Part shown: piece after piece, positions 44,118 to 52,914 of the stretch
Numbering within the stretch: position 1 is the stretch's first letter
Layout of the letters: each line of letters starts with the position of its first letter
Assembly: GCA_031308135.1 (NCBI GenBank)
Contig: JAHLJT010002630.1
Coordinates: forward strand, 102,342,526 to 102,406,525
Direction of reading: 5' to 3'
Length of the DNA stretch: 64,000 nucleotides
DNA from: Acheta domesticus
Taxonomy: Eukaryota > Arthropoda > Insecta > Orthoptera > Gryllidae
Notes under the pieces: model-generated
The model's input: only the letters and a program-made list of their open reading frames with translations
Database searches by the model: none
Told to the model about the DNA's origin: nothing
Made by a program: the position numbers and the translations under genes

Positions 44118-44326
44118 TGGGTTTTTAATTTCTTGGCGCGTGAGGGCCCATCTTCACGATAGAATATCTCACGGCATTTTGAGTCTTTCTCAGTCCTGCC
44201 GCTAGATGTCGCAATATCGCCAGCACTACTACATACGATCACAATCTACGACCGATAAAGACGCAAAATGCCATGAGATATTCTATCGTGAAGATGGGCC
44301 CTCACGCGTCAAGAAATAAAAACCCA
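44118..44326. mobile_element. Short foldback MITE
   Basis: The left arm GGGTTTTTAATTTCTTGGCG, CGTGAGGGCCCATCTTCACG, ATAGAATATCTCACGGCATT is mirrored on the right with only a few mismatches, giving arms of about 75 bases and a spacer of about 60. No clear target duplication was found. Non-coding. Confidence 0.8.
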
Positions 44327-45071
44327 AGTATTAATATAAATTACTGTAGAAATTACACCACTTACGTAAAACTCTGGTCTAAAATGAATATGTTGTATTT
44401 AACTCTACGTTAGTAACTCTTCATAATGCTGAACGACACAGATTTCAAGTATCTACTTTAAAGAAAATTGCAAAGAGAAAAGAATGAAAAATAAGGACAG
44501 GATACATTCATTACACCATTTATTGAAACAGGAGATACATAGCATTTGTTACATAGCGTACATAAAATTAAGTTTAAAAGACTCTTAAGCCTAAATTTTA
44601 CCGATTCGAATTCAATTTGTCCAAAAAACATGACGAAACTTTGATGCGAAGACTATTTTTTGCAGCGAAAATGGTCGAATAGCTTGAATAAGACGAACTA
44701 AACTTAAATTCTATCATTTTACTTTTGAAGGAATTTTTGTGATTTCTGTAAAAAAAAAGCCCGCTCCCCATATTCCACGGTACAGGGGAAATCCTCAGCG
44801 GGATAGCGATATATTCAAAACATCGATGTTTTATAGCAGCATGATCATGTTTTGTAGAAACATGAGAATGTTTTTAAAAAAATTGAAATATTAGTAAAAT
44901 CCGATATTTTCAGCTCGATGTTTTGTTTTGAATGAATAAAAACTACATAATTACTACTTGATACAAGTCAAAATGTGAAAAAAAATATAAGATGCGCTCT
45001 CAGTGAATGTGCTTGAACAACGCGAACGCTGTTTGTAGCCCTTTCAACGGGAGACTGCCACCCGCCCAAGC
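44327..45071. other. AT-rich intergenic, nothing recognised
   Basis: No gene or shared repeat seen, apart from a mononucleotide A run near 44751. Confidence 0.45.
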
Positions 45072-45171
45072 GCTCTGCATTTCCTCCGCCTGTCCTCGCA
45101 TTGCATTAGCAAAGAGGCGATCAATGCGTGTCTAGGAGTAGGGACTTTCCCCCTTCGTTCCATACCTTTAA

Positions 45172-45553
45172 CCCTTTCGCTGCTACGCATTTGGAGCGCT
45201 GGCCGCCGCGCAGTGCTGAGTCTTCTGGCCGCCGCCGCACGCCGTGTGCTGACGGCCCGCGGTGCAAGCAACCCTTCCCACCTCACGTGGAAAATCTCGC
45301 AACAGAAGCATTGAAACGCTCTCTAAAAGGCACCAAAATAAACTTTAAAGTGTCCACAACAGGACCCATGTTGTGGCAATCGCCTAATTTCAACCGCGAT
45401 TTAAGAACGGACACGAGAACCCGAAAGAGCAGCGCGACGCACCGGTGCGTGGATAGCACTGGGGGCACGGCGAAGTCTTACGCACCGGTGAGGCGTTAGC
45501 ACTACGGCCACGACAATGCTTGACGCACGGGTGCGTCGTTAGCAGTGAAAGGG
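45172..45553. mobile_element. TTAA-flanked MITE (piggyBac-like)
   Basis: TTAA at 45168-45171 and 45554-45557 flanks inverted ends CCCTTTCGCTGCTACG and CGTTAGCAGTGAAAGGG. The 382-bp interior is GC-rich with CGCACCGGTG-type palindromes near its right end. No transposase. Confidence 0.88.
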
Positions 45554-45700
45554 TTAAGGCGAATTGAGAAAGCTCTGACACATTGAGATACCCCTTTGCT
45601 CTGCATTTCCTCCGCCTGTCCTCGCATTGCATAAGCAAAGAGGCGATCAAAGTCCGCACCTTAGGCGTAGGGTCTTTCCCCTTTTCCTACACCTTTAAGG

Positions 45701-45930
45701 CAATGTTGTTAAGGTCGATGCCACGAGCGGGAGTCCGAGGCACGAGTGCCACGACGAAATCGGCCCTCCACGCAGTTCATTACCCCGCTGCACGAGAGAA
45801 CGCCATCCCTATTGTTAAAAGGCGGGGTCACTTATAGTTTCCTTCCCGATGCTTGTTGTGCAGAGCAACTTGTGGCATGCTACGGAGCCATGACGCGAGC
45901 CACTGCCACCAGTAGAAGTCCTTGACACTG
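45701..45930. mobile_element. hAT-type MITE, copy 2, perfect target duplication
   Basis: Flanked by an exact 8-base duplication CTTTAAGG (45693-45700 and 45931-45938). Ends CAATGTTGTTAAGG and CCTTGACACTG. The interior matches 26896-27129. 230 bp, non-coding. Confidence 0.95.
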
Positions 45931-46063
45931 CTTTAAGGCAAACTGAGGAACCTCTGACCCCCTTTAGAAATGAAAAGTTTTGACCCCGTTAGATGACACT
46001 CAATGCTTAGGTAAGTTCGGTTTCTCGTAATTTTTTAATTTTCCTTTGCCAGTTAAATCTTAA

Positions 46064-46969
46064 CCCTTTACTGTCGGATGCTTTTATAACTTACACGTCG
46101 TATATGTCGGATGGCATCCGTAAGATAACATCACTCTCATCTCGGAGCTTTCAAGGTGGGTCGCTCTACAGGTCGAAAGGCATTTCTTAGATGACAGCGT
46201 CCACTCCGTGAGCAAGTCGGAGGGCATCTCAGAGAAAGCAGCTACGAAACAAGGGCTGAGCTGACGGAAGTGCGAAGCGCGCAAACCCTCCGTGTCAACG
46301 CGCCATTTTCTTGCGTCATGTTAAGGCCGGTATACACGGTAAAGTTTTCGTGTAGATTCTCATACAGTTTCTATATAAAAACGTCAAAATCTCAAACTAA
46401 ACGTAAGAGTCGCGCATACACGGTGTAGGCCAGAGTTCACGCTTTCTGCATGAGCCTCCACAAGCCGCCGCTAGGGGGTCAACCGAGAAACAACTGAATT
46501 GCGCCGTCCGGGTACTACTACAAATTCCCACTGGTTTCGCATCTAGGGAAGGAGGGTTCAAGAAAACGTGCGCGGATAAGTCAAATAAACTTACCTGAAT
46601 AACCGAAAACAAAAACGCCACGCTGGTACACACAATTTCACTTCTCTCTGTCACACCTTCACACACCTAACCACAAAATCGAAATGGATGAGTCCGTCGC
46701 GTTGGGTACACAAATCCATTAGTGAACGATTCTGCCGCTAGAGGCGCGGGAGTCAAACTACATGCTTTTCCACACGAAAAAATTACGAACATGTTCATCA
46801 TTTTCTCATGTAGTCTAGACTACATGAAGAATCTACACGAAAAACTATACCGTGTATACCGGCCTTTAGAGATGCCCTCCGACCTGTAGGACCACACGCT
46901 TCCTGCAGGCACACGACCTAAGAAATTAACTCAAGTGTCAAATCAGACATGCCGCACGAGAGCAAAGGG
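46064..46969. mobile_element. TTAA-type MITE interrupted by a Harbinger MITE
   Basis: The left end TTAACCCTTTACTGTCGGAT and the right end (reverse) TTAGCCCTTTGCTCTCGTGC are inverted copies, flanked by TTAA and CTAA. Interior halves lie at 46064-46320 and 46869-46969 around the nested element at 46324-46865. The terminal match is short, so confidence is moderate. Confidence 0.6.
46324..46865. mobile_element. PIF/Harbinger-type MITE, copy 1
   Basis: Inverted ends AGGCCGGTATACACGGTA and ATACCGTGTATACCGGCCT are flanked by TTA (46321-46323 and 46866-46868). A 3-base TTA/TAA target is the PIF/Harbinger signature. The 542-bp interior matches 49188-49734 in the opposite orientation. Non-coding. Confidence 0.9.
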
Positions 46970-47074
46970 CTAAGTCACCCTCAGATACAATCGTGATTTT
47001 ACCTTCTCCATTACAAAGGTGGGGTCAGATAGACCCCAGGCTTATAAATTGCAGGTATGGATTTATTTTTCAGA

Positions 47075-47490
47075 ATCTTACTACGAAAACCCGCAGACGT
47101 TGTTCTGCCTTTCATCTCCCTCTTTCCCCTCCCATCTCCTTTTCTCATTGTCTCTCCCTCCTTTCCTCACCCTGTCCCTGTCTGTCTCTGTCGCTCTCTG
47201 TCCCTCTTATTCACATTTACTTGCAGATTCTGCACGTCTTTGATCAGGTGGGGTAATACCGAGAAGCGTCGGACCAGCAAAAATGTAATAGAATGTTCAA
47301 AAAGAGCTCATTCTGTAGATTAGGGTGTGAGAAGCGTTTCTTGGAGCCCTTCGGCCTCAAAATTTTGATTTTCAAGTCTCTAGAAAGCATCGTTTAAGAG
47401 TTTTTTAACGATATAGATTCAAAATGCCACCGAGTGTGTTGCGGGTTTCATTTGACGTGAATATTTATTTTTGTTCTACAGCGCTATCAG
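47075..47490 (-). repeat. Dispersed repeat family F, copy 2, inverted
   Basis: Reverse-complement blocks match 41440-41900: GAACATTCTATTACATTTTT, GCTGGTCCGACGCTTC, GCAGAATCTGCAAG, AGAGGGAGATGAAAGGCAGA and GCATTTTGAATCTATATCGT. It lies within DNA bracketed by piggyBac-like sequence. Confidence 0.65.
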
Positions 47491-47550
47491 TATGATGTTG
47501 ATTCTGGAGTGAATTAATCAACAAACTTGGTAGAAACTTATTGTAATAGC

Positions 47551-48424
47551 ATAAAATATACAAAACTTTTATTCTACTATAATTGTGAAAATTTAAGAAT
47601 ATTTGCAAATGATTCGAAAGCTTTCGTTGGGGATACTGCCATAATGCCACGAGCCGGTCCACTCGACGTATGCAAGATATTGTGTTCGTACGTCTGACAA
47701 GAAGGAGGACGGAGGGACCACGAACGACCACTCTGATCTATTAGTTCTGATGCTATGTGATTAGCTTCTTCATCAGAATCAGTTTTCTCTTGTTCAGTTT
47801 CCTCACTAGAATTTCTAGACTATTCGGAAAATCTTGCGTCGTCACAAGGGTCATATAGATAATCTGTGTCACTATCTGATACTTCACTTTCATTTGCAAT
47901 AGAGACGTATTCAGTAGGACATTTTCTATTTCCTGTTGCTAAGCGGTTTCCATGCCATTGATGACACTGTGATAGTGTAACACAAATCCAACCAAACAAT
48001 GCGATGTGAAAGAATGAAACTCGAACGCAACTAAGCCTAAGCGTACATATTCAAACAATGCTGGATGGATACTAAAAAAAATCATGATATATAAATCGAT
48101 CTGCAGTGATACCATTCCAACCTTACAAAAGGGAAGAAATACGAACTACAAAAATAATTACATTTCCGTAATGGAATAAATAGATGGATAAGGTAAGAGT
48201 GTCCCCGTGATTGTAACCGCCTTCTTTTTGGAAGACGACTTCCAATCATCATTTTAAAAATAGTGAAAGTTAAAAAATTTAATTTTTACACTAAAACTGT
48301 AATAAAAGATGTCACGAAGGATCATATCTCACAGAAAAAAATTATTGAAGACACAACCAGAAAAACACTTGCTGGGTCAAATTGACCAAATATGGGGCCA
48401 GATTGACCCCACCCAATCCGAGGG
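47551..48424 (-). pseudogene. piggyBac-family transposase N-terminal remnant with 5' terminus
   Basis: The reverse strand starts with TTAA (48425-48428) followed by CCCTCGGATTGGGTGGGGTC, a piggyBac-style end. About 450 bases downstream an acidic N-terminal segment reads ANESEVSDSDTDYLYDP, then a stop, then SSEETEQEKTDSDEEAN. Next come SGRSWSLRPPS, EHNILHTSSGPARG and SPTKAFESFANI, which match the conserved start of piggyBac transposases (GRxW...P, NI....GP, P..AF..F). The frame is broken by stops and ends near 47560; the catalytic domain is absent. It is a 3'-truncated, inactive copy. Confidence 0.75.
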
Positions 48425-48575
48425 TTAAAAACTAATAAACCCGGTCACTGTCGAATCAAATAACCTCCCACGCAAACATGTTAATTAAGATGTTACAAAT
48501 CCGGATATTCTGGTGGGGGTTTCTAGGTATGTTTTAACTTTAAACCCTGATGTTTTTATTTGCATCCCTTGAACA

Positions 48576-48930
48576 TTGTTACGGCGGCGTAACGGTCAGC
48601 GTATCGGACTGTTATACCAAAATTCGCGGGTTCAAACGCGATCGCAGTCGTGGATTTTTAAGGGCAAAAAAAATCCTTCGTACGCCTACCTTCGGAGGGG
48701 AAGTAAAGCTGGCTGTCCCATGTTAGTAGATTTACTTGCATGTAAAAGATCTTCAAGCCTAAATGACGCCTCTGAGCTAAATTCAAATCGCCTGTTTCGT
48801 CGCCCGAGATAATACTTTCTTTCTCCGCTAGTTGGTGAGAGGAGCATAGCGAAATTTGCGTGGGCAGACGGAAGAGCAGGCCTCATGGCCTGAATTTCGC
48901 CACGTAATATAAGGCAATTCAATTCAATTG
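48576..48930 (+). mobile_element. SINE family A, full-length copy
   Basis: A box GTAACGGTCAGCGTATCGG and B box GGGTTCAAACGCGATC are followed by the shared body (GTGGATTTTTAAGGGC, GGAAGTAAAGCTGGCTGTCC, TTGCATGTAAAAGATC, GTCGCCCGAGATAATAC, GCAGGCCTCATGGCCTG). The tail is AATTCAATTCAATT. Confidence 0.93.
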
Positions 48931-49184
48931 TTGTCTTAGTTTTTCTTTCTAGCTCGAATCACGGACAGAATAAAATTGGGCGAGTTCTTTTCTAATAATG
49001 TTCGTATACACGTGCAAGGTTGCAAACGTATTTTTTGAACTTGCGATTAGGCTGTTCCAGTCGACGGCGCCTGTTTGCCGGCCCCAGCGCCTGTGAGACA
49101 GCGGCTTTCAGAATCCGCCCTGTCCTCTTGGCTCCGGCTGCACCCAACCGTTTGCGGTGGCTGGATGCGCAGGGAAGTGGAATG
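48931..49184. other. Short gap, nothing recognised
   Basis: Mixed DNA between the SINE and the Harbinger MITE. Confidence 0.4.
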
Positions 49185-49187
49185 TTA

Positions 49188-49734
49188 AGACCGATATGCA
49201 CGGTATAGTTTTCGTGTATATTCTTCATGTAGTCCAGACTTTACGCTTTTTACATGAGAAAATTATGAACATGTTCGTAATTTTTCGTGTAGAAAACATA
49301 CAGTTTGACTCCAGCGCCTCTAGCGGCAGAATCGTGTACTAACGGTAATCGTCCATGTCGATTTTGTGGTTAGGTGTATCGAGCTGCGACTGTATGAAGT
49401 GATATAGTGTGATAAACTACTTCTTTCCTTATCGCTGCCTTCCAATTTTTATTCTCTATGGCCCCTTATGGTTAATTAATACTAAATCAAGATCACAGCC
49501 AGAACGCACGCAGAGAAATACCATCACTGAAAATACTCGGACGGCGCAATTCAGTTGTTTCCCGGTAGCCCCCCTGGCGGCGGCTTGTGGCGTTTCATGC
49601 AGAAAGCATATAGAAAGCGTATAGACCGTGTATGCGCTCCTTTTTGGCTTTTATACGTTCAGTTTGAGATCTTGACGTTTTATACAGAAACTATATGAGA
49701 ATCTACACGAAAACTGTACCGTGTATATCGGCCT
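49188..49734. mobile_element. PIF/Harbinger-type MITE, copy 2 (inverted relative to copy 1)
   Basis: TTA at 49185-49187 and 49735-49737 flanks ends AGACCGATATGCACGGTATA and TACCGTGTATATCGGCCT. Blocks such as GAACATGTTCGTAATTTTTC, GCGCCTCTAGCGGCAGAATC and GACGGCGCAATTCAGTTGTT occur in the reverse order of copy 1. 547 bp, non-coding. Confidence 0.9.
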
Positions 49735-49737
49735 TTA

Positions 49738-50117
49738 GAAAGGATCGAAATATATGGAATATTTGTGTAAACATAATAATATACACAAGTTAATGGAGAA
49801 GAAACAAAAAAAAATATATTCTCGAAATTTATAATCCACAAATATGTTTCTTTCCTTCGATGATTTCTGATTTTCCTAGAATTTATAATACTTGTGAAAT
49901 TTCGTCTTTTATTTTACAGGAAAAGTCATCCTGAAGTATCTCTGTGAGACGCGTCTGTTTCTATCTTCTCAACGTAAAACCACAGTGCATATTATTGCTC
50001 TATAAAAACATATTTAATATTTCCAGGATGTAAACAATATCAACTTGGAAACTGAGTTTTGTGGCAAAAAAGGCTTTACAGTGAATGTTCTATACTAAAA
50101 GCAAGTCAAATGCCGTC
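49738..50117. other. AT-rich intergenic, nothing recognised
   Basis: No gene or repeat signature, apart from the candidate polyadenylation hexamer just beyond. Confidence 0.45.
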
Positions 50118-50123
50118 TTTATT
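50118..50123 (-). terminator. Candidate polyadenylation signal of the ankyrin gene
   Basis: AATAAA on the reverse strand (TTTATT forward), about 360 bases after the stop codon at 50479. It is the nearest canonical hexamer seen downstream. In AT-rich DNA a chance match is possible. Confidence 0.4.
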
Positions 50124-50478
50124 TCGAAAATCGGACCATTTATTCTGACGTTGTCGGTAATGTAAATTTCCATGACACGGTGCTGCCATCTGTTAAATTT
50201 TTCTTACAATTATTTCTCGGAACACTAAGCTCTCAGACTGCACTAGAAACACAAAAATTAAAGATAGAATGTCTCCGTAGTACCTCAATTTGTTCCAATT
50301 TAAGAATTTTCAACATTACTTAGGAGAACAGGCGCTCGTGAATGGAGAAAAATATCTTTCTCCCAGACGCCTCTTAGTTTTTGTGCTACTCTACACAAAA
50401 CTGTGTGCTTACTTTCTTAGATCTCCCACTTCGCGGTCATAGACCAAACTGTGAAGTGCAGTGGAAAGTCCCCCATTC

Positions 50479-51708
50479 TTATGCATGACATTCCAGACAC
50501 AGGAGATGCTTTAAATTAGAAGACCTCGCAATGCCATGCGGCGTCTTGTCCTTCCGAGGTCCTCCCCAAGGCTTGAGGTCCCTCCTGGCGCCGGCCGCGA
50601 GGAGCGCGCGCACCGCTTCCTCATTGTTATAGAACGCCGCCAAGTGCAAAGGAGTCGCTCCATTCACATCCCTCGCGTCGACGTCGGCGCCCGCGCGCAG
50701 CAGCATCTCCACGCACCGACCGCTGCGGTCCCTCCCCGCAGCAAAGTGCAACACGGAATTCCCAGAGATGTGGACAGCGTTCGCATCGGCGCCTCGTTGT
50801 AGAAGGAGCGACACCACGTCCGCGTGCACATTGCAGGCTGCTGTAACTAGAGGAGTGTAACCACGTTCATTAATGTAGTTGACGTCGGCACCTGAGTCTA
50901 TGAGGCGTCGTACGTCACTTAGTCTTCCTTCTCTTGCCGCCTTACACAACTGCACTCCCAGGGGGGAGGGAGAGATTCGTGCCCTCTCCCTCCTCAACTT
51001 CGCCTCCCGCATCCGGCGCTCCACCCGCTGCCTCGCGCGTTCGTCCTCGTCGGCCGCTGCGCCCTGGTGGCCGGCGCCTGAGGAAGTGGGGGTGGGGGAG
51101 GGGGGCTCCTCCCCTCCGCCCGCTGCTGCCCCTCCCGTCGCCGGTGCTTCGCGGACGCTGGCGGCGGAGGTGGAGGTGGAGGCGGCGATGGCAAAGGAAG
51201 CACGAGTAGATCGGGGCTCCTCCAGTTGGCTCAATAGAGCTTCAACATTGGGCATGAACGTCTGCACCGCACTTTGCACAGAGGCCTCAACATCATTCAC
51301 TCGACTATCTAAGCGTTGGAGTCCTCCTCCTCCAAATCTTGCCCGAGCCGTCGTTCTTTCGTCCACGGCGGTCTCTTCATGTCGCTGCTGTAAAGCGGTG
51401 ATAGCGTCGTCCTTTTCTTGAAGCCTCCGCTCCATCTCGCGCAGCGCCGCCGCCGCCCTCTCCTCCTGCAGGCGCAGGGCCTCCTGCATCCTCTCCTCCG
51501 CCTCCTGTTTCTGCAGGCGCAGGGCCTCCTGCATCCTCTCCTCTGCCTCCTGTTTCTGGAGGCGCAGGGCCTCCTGCATCCTCTCCTCTGCCTCCTGTTT
51601 CTGGAGGCGCAGGGCCTCCTGTAGCTGCGCTACCTGCAAGAAGGCGTCGCCGACGGCGTCCGCGCCATCCTGTGTGCGACTGGCACCAGATCTTCTGTGA
51701 CTGGCCAT
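50479..51708 (-). CDS. Coiled-coil and ankyrin-repeat protein, single exon
   Basis: The 409-residue frame starts at an ATG in good context (GCGATGG). Residues 22-112 are a charged predicted coiled coil containing four near-identical 15-residue units (QEALRLQKQEAEERM, residues 30-88). A second amphipathic stretch (130-165, LDSRVNDVEASVQSAV) follows. Residues 170-222 are an Ala/Gly/Ser/Pro linker, and 222-245 an Arg/Glu helix. Four ankyrin repeats occupy 251-378 (GADVNYINERGYTPL, RGADANAVHISGNSVL, GADVDARDVNGATPLHLAA, AAGARRDLKP), with a partial fifth at 388-403 (KTPHGIARSSNLKHLL). Ankyrin repeats bind other proteins, so a scaffold or adaptor role is a reasonable family-level inference; no enzymatic domain or signal peptide is seen. 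Coding DNA is GC-rich amid AT-rich flanks. I do not recognise an orthologue. The lack of introns and the in-frame repeats could mean a retrocopy or lineage-specific gene. Confidence 0.85.
   Translation of the reverse strand: MASHRRSGASRTQDGADAVGDAFLQVAQLQEALRLQKQEAEERMQEALRLQKQEAEERMQEALRLQKQEAEERMQEALRLQEERAAAALREMERRLQEKDDAITALQQRHEETAVDERTTARARFGGGGLQRLDSRVNDVEASVQSAVQTFMPNVEALLSQLEEPRSTRASFAIAASTSTSAASVREAPATGGAAAGGGEEPPSPTPTSSGAGHQGAAADEDERARQRVERRMREAKLRRERARISPSPLGVQLCKAAREGRLSDVRRLIDSGADVNYINERGYTPLVTAACNVHADVVSLLLQRGADANAVHISGNSVLHFAAGRDRSGRCVEMLLRAGADVDARDVNGATPLHLAAFYNNEEAVRALLAAGARRDLKPWGGPRKDKTPHGIARSSNLKHLLCLECHA
51450..51632. repeat. 45-bp coding tandem repeat inside the ankyrin gene
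   Basis: The forward strand repeats CTCCTGCATCCTCTCCTC then GCCTCCTGTTTCTG about every 45 bases, about 3.5-4 units, differing at only a few sites. It encodes the 15-residue coiled-coil units, so length changes would stay in frame. Confidence 0.95.
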
Positions 51709-51723
51709 CGCTTATTTGCAGCT

Positions 51724-51726
51724 TCT
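51724..51726 (-). promoter_or_regulatory. Possible 3' splice site upstream of the ankyrin start codon
   Basis: Reverse strand TTTCATGAATTTCAG followed by AAGCTGCAAATAAGCG and ATG. A 5'-UTR intron ending here would leave a 16-base leader on the coding exon. The polypyrimidine tract is weak. Confidence 0.3.
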
Positions 51727-52914
51727 GAAATTCATGAAACAATCCCCTATTACAGCACATTGCATTATTTCAATAAAACGAGTCCAAAGGGGCCAAAATT
51801 CATATTTGTACGAAAAATTACAATATAGCCTAATTTATGTATATGAAACTCGTTCATGTATATGTAGTTTTAATGTTATTTTTTTAAAAATTTCTTCGAT
51901 TACATTAAGAGATTTAACCCTCAGTTTTACGAAACGTTTTATAAATGTAAATTAACCCCACCATTACATCAAGTCTAGATTTACTCTAATGTGAATTCTC
52001 CCAAGGCATTCCCAGAATCCATACAACTATATTATTGTTGACAGAAATATTTACAAAATCTACCAATTTGATTTTGTTTTCGTTTTGGTTGAGTCCTTGA
52101 ATGCTGTCTTTGGCTGCCTTGCAAACTCCGTGTGGGAGAATTCGCATCGGCCACCCCTCGGTTGCGATGCTTGGAGAATACGTGGTTTTGAAAGGGGCTT
52201 TCATAAGTTTTGTGACGGGAAAAACGAGAATCTAGTGGTGCCACTACAGGATGAATATAAACATACACGTGATGTTATAATATTCCCAACTGTATAGTAC
52301 TAAATATTCAACCAGGTCGTAAAACAATCTCTTCTGGAACCCGGTGTGCCAAAACGGTACAATATTTCTCGCATTATTTTCAGATAACTGATGTTAAACC
52401 AAAGTGAGATCCGCCCCACAATTTAACCGTCGCTTGTTGTATTCGTTGAAAATATTAAAGGAAATATTTGGTACGGTTTTTGAGACTTGGTGTTTTTAAA
52501 AAAATGCATAAATTTCGAGCAGAAATAAATCGAAAACGATTCTCTTTTTCAAAAGATGATCAAGAACACGTTTTAAATGGTAGAGTTTTTAGAACAGATT
52601 TTGTGTAAGGCAAAATTTTGTTACTTCAACATTGCAGTATTGAAAAGTTTACTTTTTACAAGTTTTGAAATTACAGATTACTCATCGTAAATTTCACTAT
52701 TACCTTCCATATTTCCATCCATTGACACATTCCAAGAGAAAATTAAGGAATGATTTTGGAGTATTTTTTTCAGAAAACAACCCTTTAACATTTTTAAAAC
52801 GTTTCACACATCATTCAAAAAAGTTGATCAAAAATATATTTAATTTTCTAATCCTATTTTATTAAGAGTGGTATAAAAACATTAATATTATACGTTACAG
52901 TTGGGAGATTTAAC
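51727..52914. other. AT-rich intergenic, nothing recognised
   Basis: Would hold the promoter or first exon of the reverse-strand ankyrin gene, but no TATA/Inr pair could be chosen. Frames are short. Confidence 0.4.

Larger units (their letters stand above)
45072..45970. repeat. Tandem unit, two copies, each split by a different transposon
   Basis: Copy 1: GCTCTGCATTTCCTCCGCCT, GTCCTCGCATTGCAT.AGC to TTTAA at 45072-45171, resuming AAGGCGAATTGAG at 45554-45590. Copy 2: the same start at 45598-45700, resuming CTTTAAGGCAAACTGAG at 45931-45970. The interruptions are the TTAA element at 45172-45553 and the hAT element at 45701-45930, both at the TTTAAGG of the unit. Confidence 0.88.

Noticed and set aside
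48686..48922. 78-codon reverse frame also seen at 61306-61551
   Set aside because: It is a shared open frame within SINE family A copies, so the repeated peptide is an artefact of the SINE.
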